Below are positions 24,621 to 33,861 of a stretch of 35,314 bases of DNA, one piece after another. Every line of letters begins with the position of its first letter. Position 1 is the stretch's first letter. The notes beneath the pieces are model-generated. The model ran no database searches and had not been told where the DNA came from. It saw nothing but the letters and a program-made list of their open reading frames with translations. Position numbers and translations under genes: made by a program. Source of the stretch: Bacteroidales bacterium Bact_22 (GTDB lineage: Bacteria > Bacteroidota > Bacteroidia > Bacteroidales > F082). The DNA lies in contig LUZN01000036.1 in assembly GCA_001603665.1 (NCBI GenBank), forward strand, positions 1-35,314, written 5' to 3'.

Positions 24621-24830
24621 TTATTCCTTCACAATCTTTTCTGAAAACTCCTTCCCGTCGGCCATCCTCAATTTCACGAGGTACATTCCGGCGTGGAGGC
24701 CTGAAATGTTGATTGTTGTTTGCTGAGACGTTTCAGGAAACGTCTCTATCAGGCGGCCGTTCATGTTTATCAGCCCGAAATCGTAAAGATGTTCGTGGCA
24801 AACATCATATGTATAGTTGTTTTGAAACAT
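24621..24830 (-). pseudogene. Orphan T9SS sorting-domain fragment
   Basis: A 69-codon frame with no signal peptide whose last 45 or so codons (INMNGRLIETFPETSQQTTINISGLHAGMYLVKLRMADGKEF) are a T9SS sorting domain nearly identical at DNA level to the tails of the genes at 30526 and 32280. Residues 1-20 match nothing recognised. A TATATTTG box at 24856-24863 lies upstream, so it may be transcribed, but without a signal peptide the sorting domain cannot be used. It is best read as the leftover tail of a larger cargo gene or a recombination donor. Confidence 0.65.
24725..24746. repeat. Sorting-domain inverted repeat, copy 3
   Basis: GAGACGTTTC, then AG, then the exact reverse complement of the first ten bases. 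It encodes ETFPETS in the T9SS-tail fragment and occurs identically at 30630-30651 and 32384-32405. Confidence 0.8.
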
Positions 24831-24855
24831 GATGCCTCATGCTGTATTCTCGATG

Positions 24856-24863
24856 CAAATATA
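24856..24863 (-). promoter_or_regulatory. -7 box upstream of the T9SS-tail fragment
   Basis: The minus strand reads TATATTTG, matching TAnnTTTG, 25 bp before the fragment's ATG. It may be a relic of the original gene's promoter or chance in AT-rich sequence. Confidence 0.35.
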
Positions 24864-24885
24864 ATGGTTTTTCACTAAACAATAA

Positions 24886-27800
24886 TCATTTTGTTATCAC
24901 CAATCTTCCTGTTTTTACATTATCGCCACACTTTACAACATACAAATAAACGCCTGTTGTCATATCAAGGAGGTCAATGGTTTTATTTCCTTTATTGTCA
25001 TTAATATCGAATTCCAACACCTTGACACCCAATGAATTAATGATAGTTATGGTTGCTTTCGACAGATTGTTCGGCAAATGATATTCGAATGTTGCCCACG
25101 AAGAGGCTGGACTAGGGCTGACACTTACCGTAAAATCGGTGTTTTCAATTGGATTATCAACATAATCTGCCGATGATCTGATGTTTTGGCTTGGTAATGT
25201 AGGGCAAATATATGTTTCGGCGTCACGGCCGGAAATCGCTCTAAGTAAGGCTGTGGCAATTGATTGGGAGTTACCTGTGCCATTTTGTGCAATCCCTTCA
25301 ACCGATTTTACCTCATCATCCGTCATCTCAAATATGGTGCGATTCGAATTGTGTAGATTCTGATACAGATACAGTAAACTCATATAATCGTTATGATCGT
25401 TTAAGTCGTCACCTTGCAAGCCATATAAGGTCGGTAAAGCACTTGCTATTTTAATGGCATTAGCATAATCGCCTTCTTGGATAAAAGAAGCCACAATCAT
25501 ACGGTCGGCGTTGATATTATGCATTTTGCCCAGCCATGTTCGTAGTTCCTCATAGTTGACCACGGTATCGTGCATGTAACTGCGCACAATATCCCCGGCG
25601 GCCCTATAGCGTTCGCGCGGGTCGTCTGACGATTTATAGATTTTTTCCAATTCGGCTATTTCTTCCGGTGATTTTAACACACCACCGCCGTTTTGGCCAT
25701 AATGTGAGGCGCAATTGTTGGTGTTTGTTGTCGAATAAGTATAAAGATTGTATAATAAATGTGAATTTGGAATTTCATTTGGATTTAAGGGATAGTAAAA
25801 ATATGCTAAGGCATTTCCATCGTTATAAAAATGGAATCGGCATCCGTTTTGTGAGAAAGTGTTGCCTGTGGGCATAAAATCAGAGCCCTGTTTGGGCATG
25901 ATACCACCGCTCCCATTGTCTTTTAACACACAGAAATCAAGTTCATTATTAACATTGTTATTGCATGAATACGTTAATCCCAATGTAGCATCACCAATAA
26001 TAACAAAATTATTACCATAAGCAACGTTGCCACAAGTGAGATTGTTAAAAGTATTTAAATATATGTCATTAACGCTTTCTGAATTAAAAACACCTATGCC
26101 GTATAAATTGGATCCCATATGTTCAGTGTCGTTTGCAAACAGGTTTTCTTCAATGCAAAAATCTGTTATATTGTTTGCATAGATACCATAATTACATTCA
26201 TCCCGGTTTTTAATGTCAAACTCATTGCCCACTATTGTGGCAAATCCAGTGTTATCTGCAAATATTCCTATCGTATTGTTGGTAAAAATAGCATTTTCTA
26301 CTCTAAAAGAACGGGGATTAACACCTATGTTGGATGAATATATTCCAGTGTTGAAATTGGCAAAAGTACTATGAATCAAACCATAATCAGGGCAAGGTAA
26401 TATAATTCCATCTTCACAATTTGCTATCACTCTAAATCCAGCATTATTGGCGCAAATGCCCATGCATCGAGTAGAGACACCTTCAATGTTTGGTATTACT
26501 GAGAAATCACAACCTTTAAAGGTAATTCCATTAACGCTAGATAAATTGACATGTTTGTTGAAAGTTTCCATTCCTGAATAATCATTGTTGATTGTGAAGA
26601 TGCTGTTCTCAAACCAACCATTGTAGTCTTCTTCAATACCGCTAACAGGATGGTGATTAGTGTATGAATGTGGGACGTCCACGGCCATAGCATTATTACG
26701 AAAAACAGCATCTGTAGCTCGTATAATTCCTCCAGTATAGCTTCTATTACTTGATCGATCTAATACAACGGCACATATTGCGTTTTCTATAGTAGCGCCA
26801 TTTCTTAATTCCAGATATCCCTGTAAATAATTACCGTTGACGGGGAATTGATGCTGATTGCTGTTACCCCAAACTTCAATACCTTTCCACATATTATCAG
26901 TATTGTGGCATACAGCTGTCAATGTAGAGCCGTCGACTATCAGTTTTCCGCCTCTGTCAACAATTATACCACAATGATCGTCTTCAAAACGAAGAAACGA
27001 TGATACTAGTTTTAATGTTGCTCCGTTGTTGACGGTTATTACACCTCTAACTATTTTGTTGTATCCATTCCATACAACCAATCCGTTAATCTGTGTGTTT
27101 CCTATTTCGGGGGAAATCAGTGCTAAAGGATTGGCATACCCCTCGTGTATTGTCACATTGTTGCCTAGCACTATGTTTTGAGTTCCATTGGCAAAATCAA
27201 AAAAAGCATGATTTGAAATTCGTAATTCCGCTCCGTTTTCAACTATAAGCTTGCCCATTCCTCTAATAGTTAGAGTTGAGCAGTCGTCCATTTGGAAAAT
27301 AGTGCCGCTTTTTACTACGATAGCGGCATTGTTTTCAATCACACAAGAGGAACGTTCGCTGAAATGAATCTTTGAATTGGATAACGAATCGAGAACAATT
27401 CTTGCTGTTGTGTCAAGATGAATGCTCACATCTGGCTGAATAGTGAATGTTGTTGGCGAAGCAAAGACCTTTTGATTAAAAAATGTTATCGGATCGGTCA
27501 TTCTTGTGGCAGTCAAACCCTGTGCAAGAAGAATCGTTTTTCCAGGCTTGACGTTAAGTGAATAACCTGACGTAGTCGGTATTTCGTTCAGCACTATGCT
27601 GTCGGAGCACCAGCGCACGTCGTTGTCAACGTCAACATCATCAAATCTGACACGAACCTTGATATTGCCGTTGGCATTCTGTTCTAAAATTTCTATTGAG
27701 ATGCCATTAAGGTAAGTGGTTCGCAGATTTTTTACATCATCAACTTGTTCATCACCTCCAACCATGTTGATTATAGAAGCAGAAGATGGATTAGTACCAA

Positions 27801-29397
27801 TGCCAATTTTTTTGTTTCCTGATAGAGTAAATGAATGGTCACCGTGGCCTAGTTGATATAAATGCTTATAATAGGCATTGCCTTCAAGTTCTACCCAATT
27901 TGATAATTGATCATCTTTTTTTAAACTGTCATTGTTGGTTAAATCAATAGAATAAAAGCTTTGATCACCACACCCAGTTAAAGGATTATCATGCAACCTT
28001 ACAAATGGCCTAACATATGCACTGCTTATACAATCGTTACCAATACTATCGGTGGAAAAAGTTCTGTCCCATAAGCCGTTGGCCATTATAGGGTTAAGAT
28101 AATCTGAGAATTGTGCATAGACAGAGTTGTGATTGTATGAAGATCTTATATTGCTACTAATTTGAATATATGTCATCAGCCCTGGCTTCAAACTGTCGAC
28201 ACACTCATGGTACCCCTGATATTGCCATTTATCAAAATCCACATCGTTGTATTGAACTCCTTGATGATTCTCTATCCAAATCCATTCCTGATATTCGTCA
28301 ATAGTATCTATGTATGGTAGTTTTATTCGCAGCGCATCTCCAGTTGTGACAAAATCTCTTAAAACATAAATGCCGTTGCCAGAATTACTATCAATATCGC
28401 CGTTAACCTCTGTCGTTCCATCAGCAGCTCTTGCAGATATATCATAAACATTATTTAATGCTTTCCACCCTAATCTATATCTATCCCATGCATTCCAGCA
28501 CATCAAGGAGCTTCCATACAATCCTAGCAGTGCCCATCCGCCGGTTTGTGGTATCCAATAGTTGTTGCCGCCGCCGCCACCACAAGTATGAAAATTGTTG
28601 CCACCGAGTAATGTATGAGCATATTCATGACGTATAACGTGCGTGGGATTAATTGTATTGCCTGCGCATATCATGCTATAGTAATCAATTTTGTGTCCTA
28701 GTAATAATGTGTCATTGCCACTAGCCATGTATCCACATGGATTCTTTGGATCAACGGCATTTCTAACTAAATAGACAACAAAATCCCACCGACCATTACC
28801 AATGTTATTTATAGCTATACCGTGATTGCCTGGCGTCCATTTGTCAAAAGAATTAAAGGAGGACAACCCTCCGGCCGTTACAATGCTATTTCCAAGTTTT
28901 CTATTAACAGCACTAATTATGTAGTCAGGATGACTATTGATTACACCATCTGTAGTATTAACTTGAAAAACGCCTCCATTGTCTGGTGCCATTAAATAAT
29001 CTCCTAAAACAACGTGATTGTTGGAAGATGCGAGTTGATAATAATTTGTTACGGTTTTTTGACTTAATCCATTTGGAGTGTTGTTTGCAAAAAGAGTATT
29101 AGCCCAACATGGTAATGAATGCGCCTCCCAATAGTCGTTATCCCAGTCGTTAGACGGATCATCTTCTTGATTATCATAAACTAACTCGACAAAAATTACC
29201 AAGAATCGTATTTCACCATGAGGCGAAAAATAATATCCATTTCTACTATCATATAGTACATCTTCATTTGTATTCGGTAAAGCTAAACAATAGTCATGGT
29301 CAGAAATCAAACACCCGCTTTCAATGATATTATTTTGAGCATATATAAGAGAGGCTAGTAATACTATAAGACTAACCAACAACAATAATTTTTTCAT
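24886..29397 (-). CDS. Giant T9SS protein: zinc metalloprotease plus beta-helix
   Basis: A 1503-residue surface or secreted protein. A signal peptide covers residues 1-20. A zinc metalloprotease domain (about 50-330) contains HEYAHTLLGGNNFH at 257-270, an HExxH motif with a further His nine residues on, resembling M6-like proteases. A long parallel beta-helix follows (about 640-1180), with stacked Asn/Gly/Ile-rich turns such as GMGKLIVENGAELRIS, IFTNNTIGIFADNTG and NEFDIKNRDECNYGIYANN. Next come a mostly helical segment (about 1215-1380) and a T9SS sorting domain (about 1430-1503, ending GRLVITK). Its start lies inside the 3' end of the upstream T9SS gene (26-bp same-strand overlap), so the two form one unit. 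Substrate unknown. Confidence 0.82.
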   Translation of the reverse strand: MKKLLLLVSLIVLLASLIYAQNNIIESGCLISDHDYCLALPNTNEDVLYDSRNGYYFSPHGEIRFLVIFVELVYDNQEDDPSNDWDNDYWEAHSLPCWANTLFANNTPNGLSQKTVTNYYQLASSNNHVVLGDYLMAPDNGGVFQVNTTDGVINSHPDYIISAVNRKLGNSIVTAGGLSSFNSFDKWTPGNHGIAINNIGNGRWDFVVYLVRNAVDPKNPCGYMASGNDTLLLGHKIDYYSMICAGNTINPTHVIRHEYAHTLLGGNNFHTCGGGGGNNYWIPQTGGWALLGLYGSSLMCWNAWDRYRLGWKALNNVYDISARAADGTTEVNGDIDSNSGNGIYVLRDFVTTGDALRIKLPYIDTIDEYQEWIWIENHQGVQYNDVDFDKWQYQGYHECVDSLKPGLMTYIQISSNIRSSYNHNSVYAQFSDYLNPIMANGLWDRTFSTDSIGNDCISSAYVRPFVRLHDNPLTGCGDQSFYSIDLTNNDSLKKDDQLSNWVELEGNAYYKHLYQLGHGDHSFTLSGNKKIGIGTNPSSASIINMVGGDEQVDDVKNLRTTYLNGISIEILEQNANGNIKVRVRFDDVDVDNDVRWCSDSIVLNEIPTTSGYSLNVKPGKTILLAQGLTATRMTDPITFFNQKVFASPTTFTIQPDVSIHLDTTARIVLDSLSNSKIHFSERSSCVIENNAAIVVKSGTIFQMDDCSTLTIRGMGKLIVENGAELRISNHAFFDFANGTQNIVLGNNVTIHEGYANPLALISPEIGNTQINGLVVWNGYNKIVRGVITVNNGATLKLVSSFLRFEDDHCGIIVDRGGKLIVDGSTLTAVCHNTDNMWKGIEVWGNSNQHQFPVNGNYLQGYLELRNGATIENAICAVVLDRSSNRSYTGGIIRATDAVFRNNAMAVDVPHSYTNHHPVSGIEEDYNGWFENSIFTINNDYSGMETFNKHVNLSSVNGITFKGCDFSVIPNIEGVSTRCMGICANNAGFRVIANCEDGIILPCPDYGLIHSTFANFNTGIYSSNIGVNPRSFRVENAIFTNNTIGIFADNTGFATIVGNEFDIKNRDECNYGIYANNITDFCIEENLFANDTEHMGSNLYGIGVFNSESVNDIYLNTFNNLTCGNVAYGNNFVIIGDATLGLTYSCNNNVNNELDFCVLKDNGSGGIMPKQGSDFMPTGNTFSQNGCRFHFYNDGNALAYFYYPLNPNEIPNSHLLYNLYTYSTTNTNNCASHYGQNGGGVLKSPEEIAELEKIYKSSDDPRERYRAAGDIVRSYMHDTVVNYEELRTWLGKMHNINADRMIVASFIQEGDYANAIKIASALPTLYGLQGDDLNDHNDYMSLLYLYQNLHNSNRTIFEMTDDEVKSVEGIAQNGTGNSQSIATALLRAISGRDAETYICPTLPSQNIRSSADYVDNPIENTDFTVSVSPSPASSWATFEYHLPNNLSKATITIINSLGVKVLEFDINDNKGNKTIDLLDMTTGVYLYVVKCGDNVKTGRLVITK

Positions 29398-30331
29398 ATA
29401 CTACCCCCTTTTCTGTTTTTATAACTATCAAATATATACCACATCTAACACCATTAGGAATTATTATTTGCCAAATATTATCAGTAACCCGACAAACACT
29501 CGTTGTTGCAGTTCTCCCAAACATGTCTACCAATAATACATCACTAATCATATTCAATGAATTTATAGTGACAGCATCAGAAATATTGACAATATTTGGA
29601 AATACAGATGGTGTTTCTTGTGCATAGTCATCGACCAACCACGGCTTATGTCCATAACAGCCATCTGAGCTAACATATACTTGTTCGCCGTCTTTATGTT
29701 GACACAATAAATCTGATTCATATATATCATTTGAGTGAATACCACTTTCTATATACAATGGTGATACGGTCGGAAAAACGCCCTCTCTAAAATATGTATG
29801 ATACCATCCATTGAAGAGTCTTATCGTTTTTAAGCCATTATCATAACTGACATTTACAACAGTATAAGATTCTTCAATCTCAGGATGACAGGTCGGTACA
29901 ATAAACTCATCTCCTACTTCAAGAGTCATATCACAAATCAGTTTCTCTGATTCCCCTGTACCAAGAAAATCTCTGTAATATCTGTATAAACGCCCCGTTG
30001 TTATATCTTCTCTAACAAACAAAGTGTCATAGATTGGGAAATAATAGTCAATTCTTGGGTCTTGGGACAGAGTAGTTCCTTGGGGTACCCTGTAATAATA
30101 GAGATTTCCGTTTATCCTAAGAGTGTCTTCATTATAAACAACACCAGCCATAATATACCAGACGTCGGCTCCATGACAGGGGATGCTTTTGATATTTATA
30201 TTCGTCGAGTCATTACCAAAATACGACAAATAGCCCTTGCTGTTATTTGTATCTTGGGAATACAATTTGGTTGTTCCGACAAGCATAATGACAACTATAA
30301 GAATGACGTTTTTTATGGTATTTTTTTTCAT
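29372..30331 (-). CDS. Secreted T9SS-sorted protein, function unknown
   Basis: A 319-residue exported protein with a signal peptide (about 1-25, ends KLYSQ). The body (about 30-240) is rich in aromatic and acidic residues (YLSYFGNDSTNINI, NLYYYRVPQGT, LYRYYRDFLGTGESEKLICDM, YVSSDGCYGHKPW), a pattern I have seen in uncharacterised Bacteroidota cargo proteins but cannot tie to a function. The C-terminal roughly 75 residues (VTINSLNMISDVLLVDMFGR to GIYLIVIKTEKGVVYEKIIVV) are a sorting domain. It has a good -7 box at 30374-30381 and overlaps the metalloprotease/beta-helix gene by 26 bp, so the pair may act together. Confidence 0.75.
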   Translation of the reverse strand: MKKNTIKNVILIVVIMLVGTTKLYSQDTNNSKGYLSYFGNDSTNINIKSIPCHGADVWYIMAGVVYNEDTLRINGNLYYYRVPQGTTLSQDPRIDYYFPIYDTLFVREDITTGRLYRYYRDFLGTGESEKLICDMTLEVGDEFIVPTCHPEIEESYTVVNVSYDNGLKTIRLFNGWYHTYFREGVFPTVSPLYIESGIHSNDIYESDLLCQHKDGEQVYVSSDGCYGHKPWLVDDYAQETPSVFPNIVNISDAVTINSLNMISDVLLVDMFGRTATTSVCRVTDNIWQIIIPNGVRCGIYLIVIKTEKGVVYEKIIVVG

Positions 30332-30373
30332 GTGGTGATAGTTTTAAGTGGTTGGTTAATAATATTGACTTTG

Positions 30374-30381
30374 CAAATATA
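30374..30381 (-). promoter_or_regulatory. -7 box for the 30331/29397 T9SS pair
   Basis: The minus strand reads TATATTTG, matching TAnnTTTG, 42 bp before the start at 30331. Confidence 0.5.
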
Positions 30382-30408
30382 ATAAATTATTTGATTATCA
30401 TCAACATG

Positions 30409-30501
30409 TTATTCTGTTACATCAAATTCCCCTTCGTATTCGTCGCCGTTCGATAAGGTGATGACCAGTACATAATGCCCGGTTATTTTTCCATAAACGC
30501 G
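30409..30501 (-). pseudogene. 3' fragment of a DUF3244 gene, copy 1
   Basis: Thirty codons ending in the peptide GHYVLVITLSNGDEYEGEF plus DVTE and a stop, with an in-frame TGA immediately upstream, no start codon and no signal peptide. The same tail forms the end of the intact DUF3244 gene at 34867-35223. The differences from the other copies are mainly at synonymous positions. Confidence 0.75.
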
Positions 30502-30525
30502 TCAAATATTGTTGATAACAAACAG

Positions 30526-32100
30526 TCATTTCTTTATTATTCTTTCCTCATATTCCTTGCCGTCTGCTGTCCTCAATTTCATGATGTACATTCCTGCGTT
30601 GAGGCTTGAAATGTTGATTGTTGTTTGCTGAGACGTTTCAGGAAACGTCTCTATCAGGCGGCCGTCGATATCGTAAATCTCAATAGATTGGCAGTTTACA
30701 TCCGGCGACAGCTCTATGTAAAGATTGTCTTTTGTCGGGTTAGGATAACAGAGATAAGGCCTTGCGATGCTTTCAGCCTCATCGACCGAATCATAGCCAT
30801 CGGCGTCAAATTTATGAACGTATGAATAAAAATTGTAATAACTTTCACTCTTTGAAAAAATGCCGTTTATTATACATCCTCCATCTTCTGTTGCTTGGAT
30901 GACGTTTATATCGTAGAAATTCTCGTTTTTGTTAATATATCTTCGCCAAATAAGATTAAGTTCGCGGTCAAATTTGCTGATTGTTAATGTTGATGGAGCT
31001 ATAGAACCTGTACTATAGTGGCCATGATCCTTTAACCCCAAAACACCACAATGGAATATAGCGTCGTCTGTAACGCCAATTGCCTTGTCTCTTGCCGGCA
31101 ATGTTTTTTTCTTATAATTCGGCTCGTCTTTATATATATCCCAAACACGGATATCTGCAACATCCAAGCTGTCACTGAACATTGCGAGAAAATGACAATA
31201 ACCTGTAATACCGCCCACATGCCGCAAAAACATTCCGCTACTTGAGGCAAGAAAAACCGAGTCGTTTAAGTATTCAACGGTTCCTTGTATTCCAATGTAA
31301 TAATACGTGGAATCCGGGATGGTACCCTGTGGCGCAGGCACTACTTTTATAGCACGATCTGATAATTTACCGACCCTGGTAATATTGAAAAGCGAGTCCA
31401 CTTCATAGTAAGCCTCGCCACCTCTATTATCGTATAAAACCATGCCGAAACTACCATCCGATCTCCTTTTTGAGAATGCATTGAACAGATAATTAGATGT
31501 TGCGGACAAAAAGTCTGATTCCACCATTTCTAAAATTTGGCCATCCAAAGCAAACTTGGCAAACAAATAACAAGAGCTTTCTGTTTTACGACAATGCGCC
31601 GCCATTGTTATTGTGCCGTTTTCTTCAAGTATAAATCTTGGCATATCTTTATTGCCTGTCGCCAATTGTGTATATTCATCTCCGAAATCTATTATTGTTT
31701 GACTTAAAACATTCAATTCATTGTCAAAAATGATAAGAGCTATCTCATGCTGTAAAAAATCGCTAAAGCCACTACCCGCGGCCAGAGCTGTCACTGCCAG
31801 ATATTCGTTGTCATTGTTGGGATGATGAAACAATCCACAATATTTGATGTTTTTGTCGTCGATTTGGAATATTAATCGATTAGTCAAATCACCTTCAGGT
31901 GATAATTTGACAAGCATGTCGTTTTGGAATATGTATTGTGCATCGCAACTTATTATATAACCGTGGTCTCGGGTCTCTACCGCAAATTTACCTTCGCGAT
32001 TAATGCCATCTTCCGACTGAAATAACGTTTCGAAATAGTTCTGGGACTTTCCTATAATGGTTGAAACAACCATCAATGTGATAAAGCAAATCTTTTTCAT
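30526..32100 (-). CDS. T9SS-sorted secreted protein, tandem paralogue A
   Basis: The start at 32100 is preferred: it opens a signal peptide (MKKICFITLMVVSTIIGKSQ) 16 bp after a -7 box, whereas the longer frame from 32139 starts upstream of that box. The 524-residue protein has repeated blade-like segments (EDGINREGKFAVETRDHGYIISCDAQY; LLIFDNELNVLSQ; ISKFDRELNLIWRRY; VIQATEDGGCIINGIF) suggesting a beta-propeller. The C-terminus from CYPNPTKDNLYIELSPD to EERIIKK is a T9SS sorting domain. It is about 45-50 percent identical by eye to the gene at 32280 and nearly identical over the last 90 codons. No enzymatic motif is visible; adhesion or binding is possible. Confidence 0.78.
   Translation of the reverse strand: MKKICFITLMVVSTIIGKSQNYFETLFQSEDGINREGKFAVETRDHGYIISCDAQYIFQNDMLVKLSPEGDLTNRLIFQIDDKNIKYCGLFHHPNNDNEYLAVTALAAGSGFSDFLQHEIALIIFDNELNVLSQTIIDFGDEYTQLATGNKDMPRFILEENGTITMAAHCRKTESSCYLFAKFALDGQILEMVESDFLSATSNYLFNAFSKRRSDGSFGMVLYDNRGGEAYYEVDSLFNITRVGKLSDRAIKVVPAPQGTIPDSTYYYIGIQGTVEYLNDSVFLASSSGMFLRHVGGITGYCHFLAMFSDSLDVADIRVWDIYKDEPNYKKKTLPARDKAIGVTDDAIFHCGVLGLKDHGHYSTGSIAPSTLTISKFDRELNLIWRRYINKNENFYDINVIQATEDGGCIINGIFSKSESYYNFYSYVHKFDADGYDSVDEAESIARPYLCYPNPTKDNLYIELSPDVNCQSIEIYDIDGRLIETFPETSQQTTINISSLNAGMYIMKLRTADGKEYEERIIKK
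30630..30651. repeat. Sorting-domain inverted repeat, copy 1
   Basis: Ten bases GAGACGTTTC, two-base centre AG, and the exact reverse complement, encoding ETFPETS in paralogue A. Identical at 24725-24746 and 32384-32405. Confidence 0.8.
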
Positions 32101-32116
32101 AGGTATTAATTTGGGA

Positions 32117-32124
32117 CAAAGATA
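32117..32124 (-). promoter_or_regulatory. -7 box for paralogue A
   Basis: The minus strand reads TATCTTTG, matching TAnnTTTG, 16 bp before the ATG at 32100. It supports the shorter start. Confidence 0.55.
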
Positions 32125-32162
32125 ATAAAAAATTAACAATGAATTTTAAGTTAATAATATGT

Positions 32163-32255
32163 TTATTCCGTCACATCAAACTCCCCTTCGTATTCATCGC
32201 CGTCCGATAAGGTGATGACCAGTACATAATGCCCGGTTATTTTTCCATAAACGCG
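32163..32255 (-). pseudogene. 3' fragment of a DUF3244 gene, copy 2
   Basis: Same 30-codon tail as copy 1 (here with SDGDEYEGEFDVTE, as in the intact gene), preceded by an in-frame TGA and lacking any start. It lies between paralogues B and A. Similarity to the intact locus runs past the stop into the downstream TTATTAACTTAAAATT stretch. Confidence 0.75.
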
Positions 32256-32279
32256 TCAAATATTGTTGATAACAAACAG

Positions 32280-33845
32280 TCATTTCTTTATTATTCTTTC
32301 CTCATATTCCTTGCCGTCTGCTGTCCTCAATTTCACGATGTACATTCCGGTGTTGAGGCCTGAAATGTCGATTGTTGTTTGCTGAGACGTTTCAGGAAAC
32401 GTCTCTACCAGGCGACCGTCGATATCGTAGATTTCGACAGATTGGCATTTCACATCAGGCGACAACTCGATGTAAAGGTTGCCTTTTGTCGGGTTCGGAT
32501 AACAGAGATAAGGCCTTGCGATGCTTTCAGCCTCATCGACCGAATCATAGCCATCGGCATCGAGTTTCAGTACATATGACATGTAATACGAATAATTTGA
32601 CTTCAGGGCACTTACACCGGTTAGTATGCATCCTCCGTCTTCGGTCGCTTGAATCACATTTATCTGGTATGAATTATCGTTTGCACCATAATACCTGCGC
32701 CAAAGCAGATTCATCTCCTTGTCGAATTTGCTTACCGTTATTATCGTTGGACTTACTAATTGAGTATAATATATCTGCTCATAATGATAATGTCCATTGA
32801 ATCCGCAGTGGTAAACGGCATCGTCGGTAACGCTCAAAGCTTTTACGCCAGCCACACGTCTGACAGGCTCATATGTACTGACAACATCCCAAATTCTTAT
32901 ATCATGAACATCAAGGCTGTCATTCATTTTTGCGACAAAATAAGCAAACCCATGACCGCCTCCCAAATGTTTTAGATACTTGGTGTGATTTGTCATAAGA
33001 AATGATGTATCATTGTATGCCACGGCGGTACCTCTATCACTTACGTAAGAATACGTGGTGTCAGGATACTGTGGGTTGGTTTGAACTACTTTTAAAGCGA
33101 GGCCCGTCAACCTGGAAATTTTAACACAATTTAATGCGGAGTCGACGATATAGTAAAATTCACCTCCATTGTCAATATTAGACACGCTTATCATCCCACA
33201 GCCACCCTTGTCTCTCGCAAACAGGTCGTACAGAAAATTAACAGATTCGTTAAAACGGCCATCTTCCCTTATTTTAATGATTTCGCCATCAGGCGTCATG
33301 GTCGCAAAAATGTAGCAGTAGCCGTCTGTTTTGAAGCAATGTGCCGCCATTAAAAATGTACCGTCTTCGCGCAGTACGAACCTCGGGTAATCCTTTTGAG
33401 AGTTATCTGTAAAAAATGCGTAACCTTCATCGAGAGAACATACATTTTGACTTATTATGTTCAAATCGGAATCAAACCGAAGAAACGCCAACTCTGTCTG
33501 GACATAAGATGAGTTTACAATGCCGGCTAGCACAGCTATAGCGATATACTCATTCTCATGGTCGGGGCTTTTGTACAGGCCGCAATACCTGAGGTTCTTT
33601 TCGTCTATCTGAAAAATCAATCTATTTGTTATCTCTCCATCAGCTGTTATCTTAATAAGCATGCCGTTTTGGTCGATATATCTGGTGCAGCAGCTTATTA
33701 TGAAGCCATGGTCTTCGGTTTCAATAACATATTCTGCTTCGCGGAAAACACCGTCTTCCGGCTCTATAAACTTCTCAAAATAATTTTGCGAATAGCTTGT
33801 TATGGTAACAAATGCCAATACGAGGGAAAACAATGTTTTTTTCAT
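32280..33845 (-). CDS. T9SS-sorted secreted protein, tandem paralogue B
   Basis: A 521-residue exported protein with a signal peptide (1-19, ends TSYSQ). It is collinear with paralogue A throughout: EDGVFREAEYVIETEDHGFIISC, LRFDSDLNIISQ, VSKFDKEMNLLWRRYYG, VIQATEDGGCILTGV, then CYPNPTKGNLYIELSPD and the sorting domain ending EERIIKK. The repeated D-x-x-L-N and EDGG motifs suggest stacked beta-propeller blades. A -7 box lies at 33862-33869. Compared with paralogue A, the body has diverged far more than the tail, consistent with tandem duplication plus later tail homogenisation. Function unknown. Confidence 0.78.
   Translation of the reverse strand: MKKTLFSLVLAFVTITSYSQNYFEKFIEPEDGVFREAEYVIETEDHGFIISCCTRYIDQNGMLIKITADGEITNRLIFQIDEKNLRYCGLYKSPDHENEYIAIAVLAGIVNSSYVQTELAFLRFDSDLNIISQNVCSLDEGYAFFTDNSQKDYPRFVLREDGTFLMAAHCFKTDGYCYIFATMTPDGEIIKIREDGRFNESVNFLYDLFARDKGGCGMISVSNIDNGGEFYYIVDSALNCVKISRLTGLALKVVQTNPQYPDTTYSYVSDRGTAVAYNDTSFLMTNHTKYLKHLGGGHGFAYFVAKMNDSLDVHDIRIWDVVSTYEPVRRVAGVKALSVTDDAVYHCGFNGHYHYEQIYYTQLVSPTIITVSKFDKEMNLLWRRYYGANDNSYQINVIQATEDGGCILTGVSALKSNYSYYMSYVLKLDADGYDSVDEAESIARPYLCYPNPTKGNLYIELSPDVKCQSVEIYDIDGRLVETFPETSQQTTIDISGLNTGMYIVKLRTADGKEYEERIIKK
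32384..32405. repeat. Sorting-domain inverted repeat, copy 2
   Basis: Identical to the copies at 24725-24746 and 30630-30651: GAGACGTTTC, AG, then its reverse complement, encoding ETFPETS in paralogue B. Confidence 0.8.
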
Positions 33846-33861
33846 GAGAATTAATTTTTTG

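Larger units (their letters stand above)
30409..30804. repeat. Tandem-duplicated segment, copy 1
   Basis: This 396-bp block is aligned without gaps to 32163-32558 (offset 1754), with a stretch of over 100 bp (about 30459-30590) that appears identical. It contains the 3' end of a T9SS gene, the intergenic DNA and a DUF3244 gene fragment. Confidence 0.85.
32163..32558. repeat. Tandem-duplicated segment, copy 2
   Basis: Partner of 30409-30804, aligned without gaps at an offset of 1754 bp. Divergence increases towards both ends and is mostly at third codon positions in the coding part. Confidence 0.85.

Noticed and set aside
24621..24830. Intact small secreted protein
   Set aside because: No signal peptide, and the only recognisable part is a sorting-domain tail that cannot act without export.
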